A stretch of DNA of 64,000 nucleotides from Paracyclopina nana (GCA_019096065.1 JAGUCH010000006.1:3244001-3308000), one strand, 5' to 3'; shown: positions 25,801 through 38,388, counted from the stretch's first letter. Program-made: numbers and translations. The notes: generated by a model not told the origin, from the letters alone.

Positions 25801-28787
25801 AATGAGATTGTGGTGTTGGTACACAACTTTTGTCATTAAACAAGAAAAAATGGGCCACTTCAAGTTGGCTGCTTTCTAAATGACATGAACTTTTTGCTAA
25901 TTCAATTCACATGATGGTGATATAGAACCCAGGCCATGCAAACTGCCAGTGGGCAAAGTAGGCATAGAGAAAGTTAAAGGGGGCCTAACTTGTTATTTGC
26001 TTTCGCATGCAATATGTTGGCAAAAAGATGGCTATCTTGAAAAGAAGGTCCTTTTGCACCTTTCTCTAGTGAAAAAAGAAATAGAAAGCTCTCCTTATAT
26101 ATCGTTTTCGCCGACCTTTTTGTCCAGGCTAGAACATACATTGTGTTGTCACAATTATGAAGCATGGCCAAGAAAGCAAACATTCGACAAAATTACTTGG
26201 TCCCATGGGAACATCCCCTCTACCGTGCAGTATAGTAGCATATTGTTAGTATAAATATGGTGGCCTTTTGAGATATGAGCAAACATGTAGCATCAAAAAT
26301 CGTAATTTCAGGAACTATGACTGCGAGCTGGTTGCATTCGCTGCACGTTTAGGCGAAAAGTTTGATGACTCAAAGTTGCGTCAAGCTTTCATCAGCCTCG
26401 AATATGTGGAGGCCGAAATGAGACGACAACGCGAACTGCACATCAAAGATGAATCGATGGAAGACTTGCTGCCTAGCATGCCATCTAACGAGAAAATGGC
26501 CGAATTCGGAAGACAAGTGATTGTGGACAGCCTCAGAGGCTACTTGAGGTCAGCATTGCCCTATTTGCCCGAAGAAGGTGTGGAGGCCATCACTGAATTT
26601 CTCACAGAGGATAAAATGCTAGCCCACGTGTCATTCCACATTGGCACCATGGATCTCATTCTAACTGAGGTAAAAAGAAGTTAATTACACTTCCATATAA
26701 GCATGAAGTCATTTTCTGGCTTTGGCAACTTTGGTGGCTAATTACCATAGCAGCTCAAAAACACTCTTTTGCTGGGTGCATTAAATGAGGTCTATTCATG
26801 CTACTGCTAGTTTATGTAATACGAATGACATGACTGAAGATAGTTTCCATAGAGCTTGAAAATTGAATTTTTTACCTCTCTCTCTCTCTGACAACAAAGT
26901 TCCTGACTGTAACTCAATTTCTCTGACATGTTCGAAGACTTTTCTAAAAAAAAGTTTTTCCAATGCCAGGAAATCCAAGGATTTTTCTGTACCACTGCAG
27001 CAATTTTGCAGACTCTCTCCGATCCAGCTGCAATTTTGCACAAATGGATCTCGTCGCAAATTGCAAAAAAGTGCAGCGCTATTACCTCCAACCCTGCATT
27101 TTACAAATTGGCCTCTCCAATTTGGTTCGTTTTCTTTTTCATGCGATCAGTGAAAAATGAGAAAAAATTGCCCATTATTAATGATAAACGACCTCTCTTT
27201 TATAGGAGTATCCTCCCAGTGTGAAAATAATGAAAGCAGCCTTCGAGGCTGTTATTGGAGCCTTGGCCTCCGATCATCGTGGTCGAGCTCAGAGGCTCGT
27301 TTTGGACCTCGTGGCTACTCAACTTCACGGCCGAGATATCGTCGACATCTGGGATATCAAAGATCCAATGGGCAATCTGGTGCAGATTTTGGCCAACGAG
27401 AATCGAGGCCAACCCGAGGCCAGACTTTTGTGGGCAAGTGGAAAAGAGACCCTTTTAGCTTGCTACCACGTTGGCATCTATTCAGACAAACAACTCATTG
27501 GCCAAGGTAAATTTAATGATAAGAGCTATCCTTCTTTTTGCTGTTGTTGGTTCTTTGTTTCTGGTTTTTGGCCTTTGCTCACCCAAAAACAGATATCACT
27601 TGACACTTACGAAATTTGGAAGGGGAAACTTCTTCTTCTCCTTCAAAGTTGAAACCAACCAAGATTCAACAAGTTTTCCCGCCACACATGACCAAAGTTG
27701 AGCTCTGAGCGTGCAACCAAAGTTGGGGATTTCACAGCAACTGCTGTAGTTTAATATAAGGGTTGGCCTTTGACTGGTTGTTCTTCATTGCAGCCCCCGC
27801 ATGACTATTTAATTTGGATTGCTGACTGCGAAGGCTATTAGTTGAGTTCAATATTCTGTGTAGTTTGGTAGCTACAAAAGACCTTACTCGTTCTTAGCCA
27901 AGGATGTCAAGTACAGTTTTTTACAGTTTTTTTGGCACCTCGGCCAATGCATGAGGTGAAACTGTCGTAGGCAATCAAATGCAGGCCTTGTGCAATACAG
28001 AAGTGGTTGTACAACGTTTGCTGTTGCATCATCCTTTAACATGATTGCTTTATGCATTAAAATCAACAAAGAGAGGTTTTGCTCCCATTATTATTACCTT
28101 TTTGATTCCTTTGTCTGGAAACGCTCAAAGTTGGCCCCATGGACTATTCACTTTCTTTACCAAAATGAGAGGCTCATTGGCGCTCTCTTCTGTATTAAAA
28201 GGCTGTTCTTATTAACGAGGAGAGGTACATGTTATATCAAGCCCAGCAAAAAGTGAAGGAGAATTCCACTTCAATACTGACATTGTGTCTTTTTTCTTGC
28301 TTCTAATTTCAGCAAAATGCACTCTGCAACGAGGATTATTTTTCTTTTTAGCACTCAAAGAAAACCAAGCTGCAACTGAAAGCTGGTGCTGTTGTAACAT
28401 ATAATTGAATTGATCTTTTGTCTTTCACAGCTGGGTTTTGAACTAGCAAGAATTTCTTTTCATCCATAAAGTGACCTTGTGGAATTGGGTAACATAATTG
28501 TCTAATAGCAAGAGACGCTACTTGAAGTTGAGTGGCTTTTTGTTAAAATGCGCGTAACAACACTTCATCAGCCATTTTGACTTGGTATTTTTCCATTTTC
28601 AGCCCCTGGAGAGTCAGCTGAAATAGCTGAAGAAATGGCCGCTCGTGATGCTCTAAGGAGGCTCTTTCGCTTTGACGATTCCTCAAAGCCACTTCCTTTT
28701 GGTAGGGACCTCAAGGCAACGGAACTAAAAGCCACACCTAACCTCTCAGTACAAAATTGGAGCACTAAAAATGTAGCCACGGTTTGA
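16900..28787 (+). CDS. MRPL44: Mitochondrial ribosomal protein L44 (RNase III-like plus dsRBD)
   Basis: Five exons: 16900-16993, 23810-23945, 26312-26669, 27206-27506, 28603-28787, 357 aa. Exon 1 encodes a basic, acid-free leader (MSTFKILSATRRGACLF) typical of a mitochondrial presequence. Its split codon (G|GC) joins exactly to exon 2. Exons 2-3 give RRSEFLEW|NYDCELVAFAARLGEKF, the hallmark start of MRPL44. An RNase III-like fold (about 80-230) and a dsRNA-binding domain (about 250-325, ending AAEEMAARDAL-like as AEIAEEMAARDALRRLF) follow. The protein is a structural large-subunit component in the mitochondrial matrix whose RNase III site is degenerate in the family. The first intron (16994-23809) contains the furin gene on the same strand. 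Exons 2-5 are secure; exon 1 is the inferential part. Confidence 0.85.
16994..18261 (+). other. Upstream intronic/intergenic stretch before furin
   Basis: No ORF with domain content. It contains one good TATA element at 17914 (listed separately). The rest is AT-rich sequence in which nothing else was recognised. Confidence 0.5.
17914..17920 (+). promoter_or_regulatory. TATA box, candidate furin core promoter
   Basis: TATATAA followed by a G-rich run (aaagggggcgctgacg), with a possible initiator-like TCATT near 17975. It lies about 340 bp upstream of the proposed furin start at 18262. The position fits a promoter internal to the MRPL44 intron. Function is inferred. Confidence 0.4.
18262..23609 (+). 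CDS. furin-like (Fur2/PCSK5-like): Furin/PC5-type membrane-anchored proprotein convertase
   Basis: Best model: exons 18262-18419, 18988-19604, 20410-23609, 1324 aa, phases consistent. Domain order: hydrophobic N-terminus (FTIIILVYCL, about 9-27); prodomain (YHNQFAVHIKGG) ending in RTKR at about 139-142; subtilisin-like catalytic domain with Asp191 (ILDDGI), His230 (KHGTRCAGE), oxyanion Asn331 (WASGNGG) and Ser411 (GTSASAP); P domain about 500-630; a long furin-like Cys-rich repeat region about 678-1175; a transmembrane segment about 1211-1233; and a basic then acidic cytoplasmic tail (DDSEDDDYDEDE). It cleaves secretory precursors after R-x-K/R-R in TGN/endosomes, and the acidic cluster is a known TGN-sorting feature. 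All four catalytic residues are intact. An alternative unspliced start at 18944 would give 1286 aa with a shorter leader. Confidence 0.9.
19605..20409 (+). other. Furin intron within the catalytic domain
   Basis: 805 bp, donor gtaagc, acceptor cgttccag. Splicing restores NASIGGVRMLDG, conserved in furins. Nothing else was recognised inside. Confidence 0.85.
23688..23693 (+). terminator. Poly(A) signal of furin gene
   Basis: AATAAA 79 nt after the furin stop and only about 120 bp before MRPL44 exon 2. A furin transcript should therefore end inside the MRPL44 intron. Confidence 0.6.
23946..26311 (+). other. MRPL44 intron 2
   Basis: 2.37 kb, donor gtaagc, acceptor taatttcag. No domain-bearing ORF or repeat was recognised. 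Confidence 0.8.
27507..28602 (+). other. MRPL44 intron 4
   Basis: 1.1 kb, donor gtaaat, acceptor attttcag. Nothing else was recognised inside. Confidence 0.8.
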
Positions 28788-28792
28788 ATAAA
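28787..28792 (+). terminator. Poly(A) signal overlapping the MRPL44 stop
   Basis: AATAAA begins at the last base of the TGA stop (TGAATAAA). If functional, the 3' UTR is minimal. Confidence 0.5.
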
Positions 28793-31700
28793 GGAGAGCA
28801 GACAGCGCCCCTTTCTTTTTCTTCAGATATGATGGCTCATTTATAATTAACAGGAACTTGGCAAGCACGAATAGGAAATGGAATGAACACATTATGCTCC
28901 TATTTCTGTTTGAATGCTGCTCTCTATTTTTTTGGCTCGTGGTGAATGCTCATCGTCTGCTGTTTTAAAGAGTTGGATTAATATGGCTCATTTATGCACA
29001 TTGGGTGTTTTAATTACGTTTCAGCACATTTATTATTCAAAAATGTAAAAGAGAGAGAGAGCTTTCACTTGACTGTGATGTTCAACTACTACGAAATTAT
29101 TATCTGTATTTTCTCACTTCTAGCTCAACTCACTTCACCCTTGAAACACATTTAGTTGTACGTAAAAGTATTCAAACACACCATATGCTTAGTACATGAG
29201 CACCACTTTTAATGGCCTCATTTGTTATTAGCTCTATTTTTAGGTGAAAGCTGAAGTATTGTTTCATTTCATGGAAAACGACTTCAGCAGAATTCCCGCA
29301 GGATTTCTGTTTTCATATACAAATGTATTCAAAGTTACACTGGGAAATTGACGTTGGCTGTGTCAGCAGCTTTTTCCAATATGTCACACATAAATTAAGC
29401 CTTTCAGTATCTGAAATCAGCAAAATGCTACAAAGCCATGCTATTAATTATGCAGCAGGTTTTTTCCTAATTGAACGTGGGCCGCAATTGCATGAGGATT
29501 ATTCATGGGAGAGCCATTTAGCACGGAAGCAACATCTTGAGTACATTCTATTCGTATACACGTACTTGCATAAATTATCTGTCATGTTTCACTCAGTTCT
29601 AGACCAATATTATACCTTTCGTGGTAGAACATTCATTCATATCAGGCTAGAATGTGATAAACACGAGAGCACCAGAAGAATCGGAAAAAAGTACTCTCAT
29701 CGTAGATGGAAAAATTGATTTGTCTTGTTATAACAAGTTTTGAAGTGCATTCATCATTCGTTTTTCACAGCTCAAAAAACTTGACTGGAAGAAATTCATG
29801 AAGTCGTGAAGAAGACAAAAAGCTATTTTACATCCAATTGCTTATCGAATCTTTATTCTCAGTCGGTTTGGTACATACATTTTATTGCTACTCGCTGCAG
29901 TATTCCTATAATATATAGGACATGGTAGGTGTGGAAGAAAAAGAAGGTTTTATTGACTCACACCACAAACAACATTGATTTATTTTCGATACCATACACA
30001 TTCCTCAGAAGAAAATAGAAAGCAACTTCCCCAGAAAAAGTTCAGGTCTAGATGCTTGCAAAATGCCCTAAAATATGTATAACATAGTTAATATTTTTAA
30101 AATTAATCAAATCCTAATATTTCATTTAATTTTTGTACTCTATTGCATTGATTTCAGTCATTACATTTTTATCATGATACTTTTGGTTGAAATTACGCAT
30201 GACCTTAAACGTACTTAAGGCTTTTTTCATTGCAATAAATGTTGGAATCCGGATCGAAGTTGTTACAAAAGAAAGTTGAAGTGGAAAAAGTTTCTTCTTC
30301 TTCTTCATCAGTTCTTCTTTGGTGGTGAATTTAGCTGTCAATTCATCTTTGCCAAGCTAGTAGGGCTTTCTAGCCAAAAGTCTGAAAGCATGAATATATT
30401 AAGCGTGGGATCATCATAATCTGATATGATGAAAAAATGTTTGGCATGCTGCACATGTTTTCAGTGGAATTGAGCTAGCTTTTTCCCATGGCCTTCTTTA
30501 ATGTAGGCTTAACTACATAAAAGGCAAATAATGATGGCTGCTGGTGAATGGAAATGCTACAATGGCCAGAGGGAACGTGTAGCGCATTAAAACTACACAT
30601 TATGTATTCTCTTGAGGAAATAGTGAGGCTTTCACCACCGCAAGCAGCCTAGAATGAAAATTCTGCTGATGGAATTTTGGGTTAAGTGCACTCGCACCCA
30701 GAAGCAGGCCTTTCACCACAATACATGCATGAGATCCTATTGATCACACAATTCCGGAGGTGAGAAAAAGCTGAAGCCTCATCACAAAGAGTTGACAGCT
30801 TTTAAAAACTGAGCTTAATCCTTTATCGCAAACAATCCGAACATTAAGGTGAGCTATTTGGAACATTTCATATTAAAAATAATTATATAATGAATTAACC
30901 AATTACAGGAGCCTACTTTGCATATCAAGCAGCTCTTTGGTAAACGGATTTAGAAATTCATTAATAATGCATCGGCTTGTGCAAAATTGATTAATTTGCC
31001 ATCCAATTTTTGGCGGAATAAGACCTAAGCTAATTTAAGGATGATTTCGGAGAAAAAAGTCCCCTAGCCTTTTTTATGCTTCATCATGGGATCCTCCTTT
31101 GTTAGCCTCTTTTCGTGGTGGTATCCCACGAGACAGCATTGTTCTCTCCTCCAAGAATTCTTTCCTATGGTAGATGCAGACGAAAAAAGGCATAGAAAAA
31201 ACTAGGCCTTCCTACTACTAAACTCCTAATCAATATCCAATTTTCGGAAGGCATGTTGTTGATGTTGTCAGCAACACGAGCGAACGTTAAATTAACGAGC
31301 CTTTGGATGGAAAATGGAGCTTGCACCTTCTTCTCCCCTTTTATGTCAGCTTTTCATGCATATCCAACTGGAAGAATCTCACTCATCTACTATTCTTTAC
31401 TTGAGCCCTGAACAACAAGTTTTCCATGCAGCATAATATTTTTCCTTTCTAGGCCACACTTGTTTGATTGAGCATGCTAAATTAATTCGAGGTTTCTTAC
31501 CAACAAATTACTTGTGCAACTCAGTTGGAAAATTCGAAAAATCTCTTTTCTGACTGATGGTTTAAAGCATAAAATGAGGTCAATTCCTTACACAATTCAT
31601 TAATGTAGGAGAAAGGTTGCGTTTTCCGGACTCGAATTTTCCGCCGAACTGTTAAATGGTACATTTAGACAATTTAGAGATAATTGTGATAGCAAATTAA

Positions 31701-32471
31701 AGTAGCGTTATTGACAGGCCAAAAACAATTAATGAAACTTTTTCGAATTTTCTAATGAGCTCAGGTTAATCAAGATTTCCATCTGCTAATTTTGCAGCGT
31801 TCACTTAATATTTTAATTTTTTGTGCCTGAAGCAATCTTTGGCCATGGTCAAATGCAATGTGGGCATTCCGGATCTAACGGTATATAATAATTTGCATCC
31901 GGATGAAGATTCTGTCAACAATCCAGTTTGAACCACATCTCCATTTTTCCCATCGCTTTATCCTTGTATGAAATGTCCAATGAAGAGATTTTTAAAGGTT
32001 GAGAAGATCTAAAACAGAATCTCATATTTGACAAAGTCCTCTAGCTTCAAAAAGGTTAGCCTCAAGATAGAAATGTAACCGAGGACTTTTCTCGATAAAA
32101 GGTAAATGTACTAGGATGATGATAAAAAATGCCAATTTTATTTGGCCAAAACATTTGCTTGTCAAGTGTCGTTGACGTGATTGCGTTTTAACCCAAATTT
32201 CCAGAAGTGGATTGTCAAGTTTTGTCAGCCTTCACACACATATACACAATAATTCCAAGACGATGAAACTTTTCCAAACTAGATTTCTCACTGGCCTTGT
32301 GCTCGATCAATTAAAAAAATACCACAACGTATGTAGCACAAAGAACCAAAAATGACGAATTCTATTTAGAATCCTACTTTAATTTTAATGATTGACGAAA
32401 TCAGAAAAATTACGTAGGATCAATGGCGTCATTTAGTAAATTCGGCAAATGCACCAATCATACTTACTCAC

Positions 32472-32709
32472 TGCATAATTCGTGCGTTGAAAGTAGGGGG
32501 TTCCAAACGGACGAAAATCCCACCGACCTCTGATGGCAAATTCATTTAGGACACGGCCTGTGGGATATTTCGCCCGGATGCAATTCTCCCCCTGTGCATT
32601 TTCTTCTTGGTCTTCTCCTCCAGATATAGGCAATGCTAAAAGCTGGGCCAGAAATGATTGGTCACAATTGACATCACACATCCACATCAGCTGCTGAAGT
32701 TTGAGAGCA
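32472..32709 (-). CDS. Orphan internal exon candidate, function unknown
   Basis: A 238-nt open segment bounded by a good acceptor (atttgcttcag) and a strong donor (gtgagtaag). It encodes about 79 residues of varied, protein-like composition with four Cys and aromatic-rich stretches such as RGRWDFRPFGTPYFQRTN. I do not recognise the family. No partner exons were found with confidence; a small ORF at 33613-33490 on the same strand is one possibility. It may be an exon of a large-intron gene, a gene remnant or chance. Confidence 0.3.
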
Positions 32710-35228
32710 CTGAAGCAAATTTTCACATGTTGTCAATTCCCTATGTGTGTATGCTATGGCTACATGCTGTCGTATGTAAGTGTACACGAGAGAGGGCTGA
32801 AATCCTACAAAGTGTTTTAGGGGCGAAAAAATAATTTTAAGAATTTTTGCTAGTTATTCAATTTATGATTTGCGGTGGTGTCTTGGTTCGATTTCGAAAA
32901 AAGAGATAGATTTTCACGTGCAGGACCTTGGTTTTTTCAAGCTTAAACTACGTCGTACCTTTTTTCAGCTGGCTGCAAACTACGCTTCACATAGTCGGTT
33001 CGTGCTAGTTTTTGGCATATACCAAGTTTCTGACTTGTAGCACCAGCTCTATTTTATGCTATGTGTTTGACAATTTTCACAAACATGTGGGATGCACACT
33101 TTATACATATGCTATACACATTATTCAAGCATGCACAGCTTAATGTAGTGGCTTAGTATGTAGACCAAAAAAGATCTATCAAATGCTTCGCGTTGACAGC
33201 AAACTCCTACCAGTCAATCCAGTTGCTTGTTTCTCACCATTTTTTTGAATGAAGTGCTGTTTTATCAAGTCAGGCCAAATGTGCACACTTTGAAGCCCAA
33301 GAGTGAACTGAAGAAGGAGTTCCTTCTTTTGCCACTTGACGAATCTCGTCAAACTTCTCCTCCACCCATACAAGTACGAGGAGTACATGTAGCATGGCGC
33401 GGGTGTGTAAAGCACATATGTGAGGCCACTGTCGGGAAAATGCACATTTTTTCACTCGCACACTGCCTTGCTGCTCTGCTGTATATGAATTAACATTCAA
33501 TTGAGCCGACTATGGAACTTCTTGCATCCTTCATTTTTGTTGCAAAATCGCCCCTCTTTTTCGGCCTAACTGTGAAAAGAATTTCCTTCAGCTCGGTTAT
33601 ATCCTTGTCGTCCATGTGCGAGTTTCCTACGCGCGTGCATGCACGCGCCTGTAAGCACTGCGAAGTGTCCTTTTTGCTCCTCACTCCAATTGAAGAAAAT
33701 GCCGGCGAAAAATCGCATTCATTCGACAAAGTTAACTTTAAAAAATACTATTAGCAATCCCGACCGAAACTCACGGCCAGATAAATCTCTGAAATCGAAT
33801 TTCAATTTGCAACAGAGATATCTCATTCCAATTATGTTATTTAGATGCCAAAGAGATTGCAGCCATATGGCAAAAATAAGGGACTTTGCAGAAGGCATGA
33901 ATATTTGGGCCCATTTCACGCGAGGAAATCCCTTGGCATAGCACATAGGTTGCAAGGTGAATTTCTTCGTTCTTTCATTTTCACATTCCAAGCTGCGCTC
34001 ACATCCTGGTTTTGCTCGTGTGTGCGCAGACAATGCGCAGTTTCACACACTCAAATGCTGGCAGCGGCAGCTCTGGGGCGGGATGCGTCAGTTTTGCGTC
34101 AATAAAAGGCATTTCCTCAAGGGAAAGAAAAATTCCCACCGATTTTTATGCTTTATATAGTACATGTCCAGTCTTTCCTTTCCCCCGAGCATATCATTTT
34201 CTCTTTACTTATCAGCCATGATATTTCAAGCTTCTCAGCGAATGCTCATTACTGCCAAAAACTCCAGTAAGCACTTGTCTTTAATTGGTGCTAATTTTTC
34301 AGACGCTATTCTTAGTCTCATACATAATGAAAATTGTGCTTTCATCGTCAGTTATGCAAAAGTAATATTTGCTGTGAAAGTATGGTCTCTTTGTGGCATG
34401 TTCCGGGCAAGGAATGTCTGGCCGGAACAACAGCTTCAAAAATTCCTTGGAACGTCCTGGTACGCGCATACAAAAGGGCGGAATGGCAAAGAGCAAAGTA
34501 GAAATCAACCGATGAATTAATCATAAGAGAAGCTACCATTTTTCTAATCGTGGTTGGATATTCGAAGGTATCTTGCTAGTTATAGTTTATTTTTTGGTTT
34601 TACCACAATATAATACAAAGGAGAGACGACAGTGAAAACGCCTACTCAATTAGCTTGTTACATTAAAGGCCGCCCACTCTCATATCACCTCAAAAGCCTT
34701 TGTGGCCTTGTTAAATGCCTCTATTTGAAGGGACTTGATTATCACTCAAGTAGCTCCATATTGTGAGGGTTTTTCATTCATGATCGACCCATCTCGATGA
34801 AATTGCTGCAACCTTGCGAGGAATTTCATCTCGCCGCGCGACGTTGAATGCAAGAGAAACCAGATGCCAAAACATGCGGATGTGTACATTTTTACCCTTA
34901 TTATTACAACGGCCTTTTCTCCACAGCCTAAATTGTGCCCTTTTACTGCTTAGAAGAAGGTCAACGTCCTTGTCTTTTTCCTGATATTTTTTCGCAAGGA
35001 GTTTTTTAATCCGTTTTGGAATTTCTCCAGTTTCTGCTTTGAATCAAGGTTGCGTCAACTCAGTCCGATTGAAATTCCGAAAATTGGTGGCTAACTTGAA
35101 TTTAATTGCAAGAACAACGTGAATCAACTACAAAAGTGTGCTTTATATAAAGAATCGTGTAGGCTCCACAGCAAATTTAGTTTTTAATGAATATACGGCT
35201 CTAAAAAAATACTATAGGAGCTAGAAAT

Positions 35229-35921
35229 GGGCGCCATCATTTTGTCCGACACATTTCGTCAAGTTGTAAAATGTCCGACACATTTGGTATTGTTGTAAAA
35301 TGCCCAACACATTTTTGGCGACGGGTAAATTTTTTGCCCGACACATTTGGTATAGATGCAAAATGACCGACACATTTTGGCGACTGGTGCGTTTTTTGCC
35401 CGACACATTTGGTATAGATGCAAAATGACCGAAAAAAGTTGGAAATGGCCATGTGAAAATTCCAATAAGTTTAGACTAGCTGTAATTTGCCTGACAATAT
35501 TTTTTAGCTTTCTTAAGAATTTCCATTATCAATTTTCTAATAATATAAAGTCCTGTTTCCCAAAATTTTGCTATCTCTCATCAGTGTTTTTGATTACTTC
35601 AAGAAAGTTTTAGAAATGCAATTCTAATACCAAAGTAAGTCACATTTTCACCCTTGTATTAAATGATTTTACTATTGAAGCTCATAGGTGTAAGATGCAT
35701 AGAACATTTTATAACTGTGTCATGTCGGACAATTTACATCTGGGTTGTGTCGGACATTTTGCAGCTTGACAAATCCTGTCGGACATTTAACATTCTATTT
35801 GTCGGACATTCTACAACTATGACAAATCTGTCGGGCAAAAAACGCAGTAGATGTCGGACATTTTGCAACTAGACGTGTCGGTCATTTTACAACTTGATTT
35901 TCGGACAAAAAAAGTTCCCCC
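35229..35921. mobile_element. Foldback element with tandem-repeat arms and 8-bp target-site duplication
   Basis: The direct repeat CTAGAAAT flanks the element (35221-35228 and 35922-35929). The inner ends begin GGGCGCC on the left and, reverse-complemented, GGGGGAAC on the right. The left arm is built of 29-bp and then 61-bp imperfect tandem units carrying (G)CCGACACATTTGGTAT; the right arm carries the reverse complement (TGTCGGACATTTTGCA). The centre (about 35450-35720) is unrelated AT-rich sequence. It has no transposase, so it is non-autonomous. An 8-bp duplication is typical of hAT-class insertion, but the tandem-repeat arms are typical of foldback elements. Confidence 0.75.
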
Positions 35922-38388
35922 CTAGAAATGTCACGCTACATATTTGAGCAAAAAAATAAGTCTTGAGTTTTTTTTCTGTTTTTCAAACAGTTCTGGTAGT
36001 TCTAGTGCATAACGTATATCGTTCCATGTAGCGAGGCTGCAGCTTGACTTGCAATGTGTAATTGTGGCACTCCATTGTGCAGCTATTCAAAATGGCCGAT
36101 TACCTTCCACCTCGTTGGGTTGACCAACTAACTCTCAATGAAGTCCCGCGCACTTCATAACTATCCAATTGCCGTATCAGTGACTCTTCGCTCGATGTTA
36201 TAGCAGATGCTCCAACCGCCAGAGGATAGGCGTCCAAATGTTGCGGAAAAAATTCCACTTTTTCTCTCACCTAAACTCTAATAAAATAATTACGATTTTA
36301 GTACATTTTGGGCCAGTCTCTCAATTGGAAACGCAAGGTACCTATAAATATTGCTCATTCATTATTGAAAACTCAGAGCCTGGAAAAAATCTGGAAAAAA
36401 GAGTATCGAATGAAAGTACTAGAAAGCCGGCGTAATTTTTAAAAAAGTACTTTTTAAAATATGGCTTCTAGGGCATTCACTCGCTTTCTTCGCACCCAAG
36501 GCAAAATTAAGGCTCAGTCGCTTCGCTCGGTTTTTTCGAAACGCAACTTGGGTTAGATATAATGGCTGATTTTTCGTCGCCACCTCGAGCGCATTGAGCT
36601 TGTGGTGACTCCATTAAAAGTTGACACCCGAATAGACGACGCGAAAAATGGAAAGAATAAATGGCGCGCAATGTACCTTGAAGCCACTTAACAATTGAAC
36701 AACTGTCACCGCCAAACAATACGATCACAAAAGCTTGAACAATATTTTCGCGGACAGAGAATTTTTCACCAACCAACATTTTTGCCTTGGCAGAGCTAGC
36801 AACATTTTGGGTGTAAAAAAGAGCGGCTGCTTTCCAATTGAGCTTTTTTATCCTCCCGCTCCTCCTCAGAGTCCCAAGGGAGAATCTGGACGAGCTGATA
36901 CGAAAACTTTGAGTGCACTTTTCAATCTCGCCTTATAATCCTACCCTATTACAGAGACAAAATCCGAATTCTCCCGACAAATACCTTGTCCGTCAAGCTG
37001 TATCAGATCATTTTTTCATGAATTCTCCCCAATCAAAAACCTTTATCAATGATGCCCACAAAAATGTCATTACTCTGGTTCTATTTCTGTAACAAATTGA
37101 CCCCATTCATGGAGAATGCAGCAAAACGAGCTATGAAGAAAATTACCGATGTGTGTGCCTATTTTCAACCTAAGCAATGTGCATTTTCCTCCAATTTGGA
37201 TAGGAAAGTGTGCACCACGTGGGTGGCTCGTTTGACCCTTATTACCAGGATACGAGCGCGCGAGCGTTGTTTATTTTTCCCAAATAGCTTCCCGTTGCAT
37301 CGTGATGGATGACCACACTTACTATATGTAGCAGCATATTAACAGTAATGGAATGAAATCATTATCTAGCTACTCGTATGCAGTATGTGTATACGCGCAT
37401 CTATGCGAGATTTGTGACAGCAGATGATCATTTTGGAAAAATCATGCGATGACCCAAATTGATGATAGATGATATGTGAGTCTCACGCGAAAACCGACAA
37501 CTCGTTGAGTTGATGCTGTGAAAATCATCGATACAGCTAACCAAGCTCAGATCTTCGTTGGAGCATGATGCGAGTTGGCACCAATGATACCACTGGTACC
37601 TACGAGGACTACCATACGCGTAGATGATAAAAAAGAAAGCCGGCTGTTATTCAAAAGTGACATGTTCAAGCTGTCAGATCAGCCTTGTAATTCGGAATCA
37701 TTTACGCTTCAATTACGAATTTACACCATGTGAAATGCATCTAGCTCTCAGCTTGTGCTCAGCTTAAAGTTACTCGATTTTGGTACTTTATAGGTTGTTG
37801 ATTTTCATTCGGTGCTTTGCAAGATACGAAAAGGAAAATAGCGGGAATTACTTGCGTGAAATGCGTCATTGGTATATCCAATCTCAATTCTAAGCTGAAT
37901 GGCATAATAGGATGGCTTACACCTATTATCAGCTTTACGAAACAAGAGTATCATTTATCGCAAAGACGAGAGATTTCCTTTCAGAAAGTTTCATCGTCGT
38001 AGCAAATTGATTTCATTGCCTTTTTTTATCGCAAGCTTTCATTAATCGCTAGTAAAACTTACAAAAGCCTGAAAAAATTGGAGAAAAATTGCTTTTTATT
38101 ATTGTGTATACCTAGTGATATTTTCCAAAAGAATACGCCTAAGATTAGGCATTTTCAATTTTCATCCGTTTTTAAGCTGTATTGTTTCGCAATAAGCTAG
38201 ATAAATATTTTCATATGCCTCCTTTGAAGTGTCCACGCTAAAAATGGCTTTACTAGAATACTCTTACTTGTGACGTTGGTGCCATAACAAAAACCAAATA
38301 TGAAATCGAGCCAAAAAACGCAACAGCCTTCGGTTCGGCCAAAATCTTTTGCCATTGTTACATTGTTAGTATTTTTTTCATAGCTTTA

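Noticed and set aside
29323..29718. 131-aa plus-strand ORF
   Set aside because: No recognisable domain, no splice or poly(A) context, composition like AT-rich random sequence.
35221..35465. Three overlapping 60-70 aa minus-strand ORFs with repeated CVGHF/IPNVSG words
   Set aside because: They are translations of the tandem repeats in the left arm of the foldback element in several frames. Periodic DNA, not a gene.
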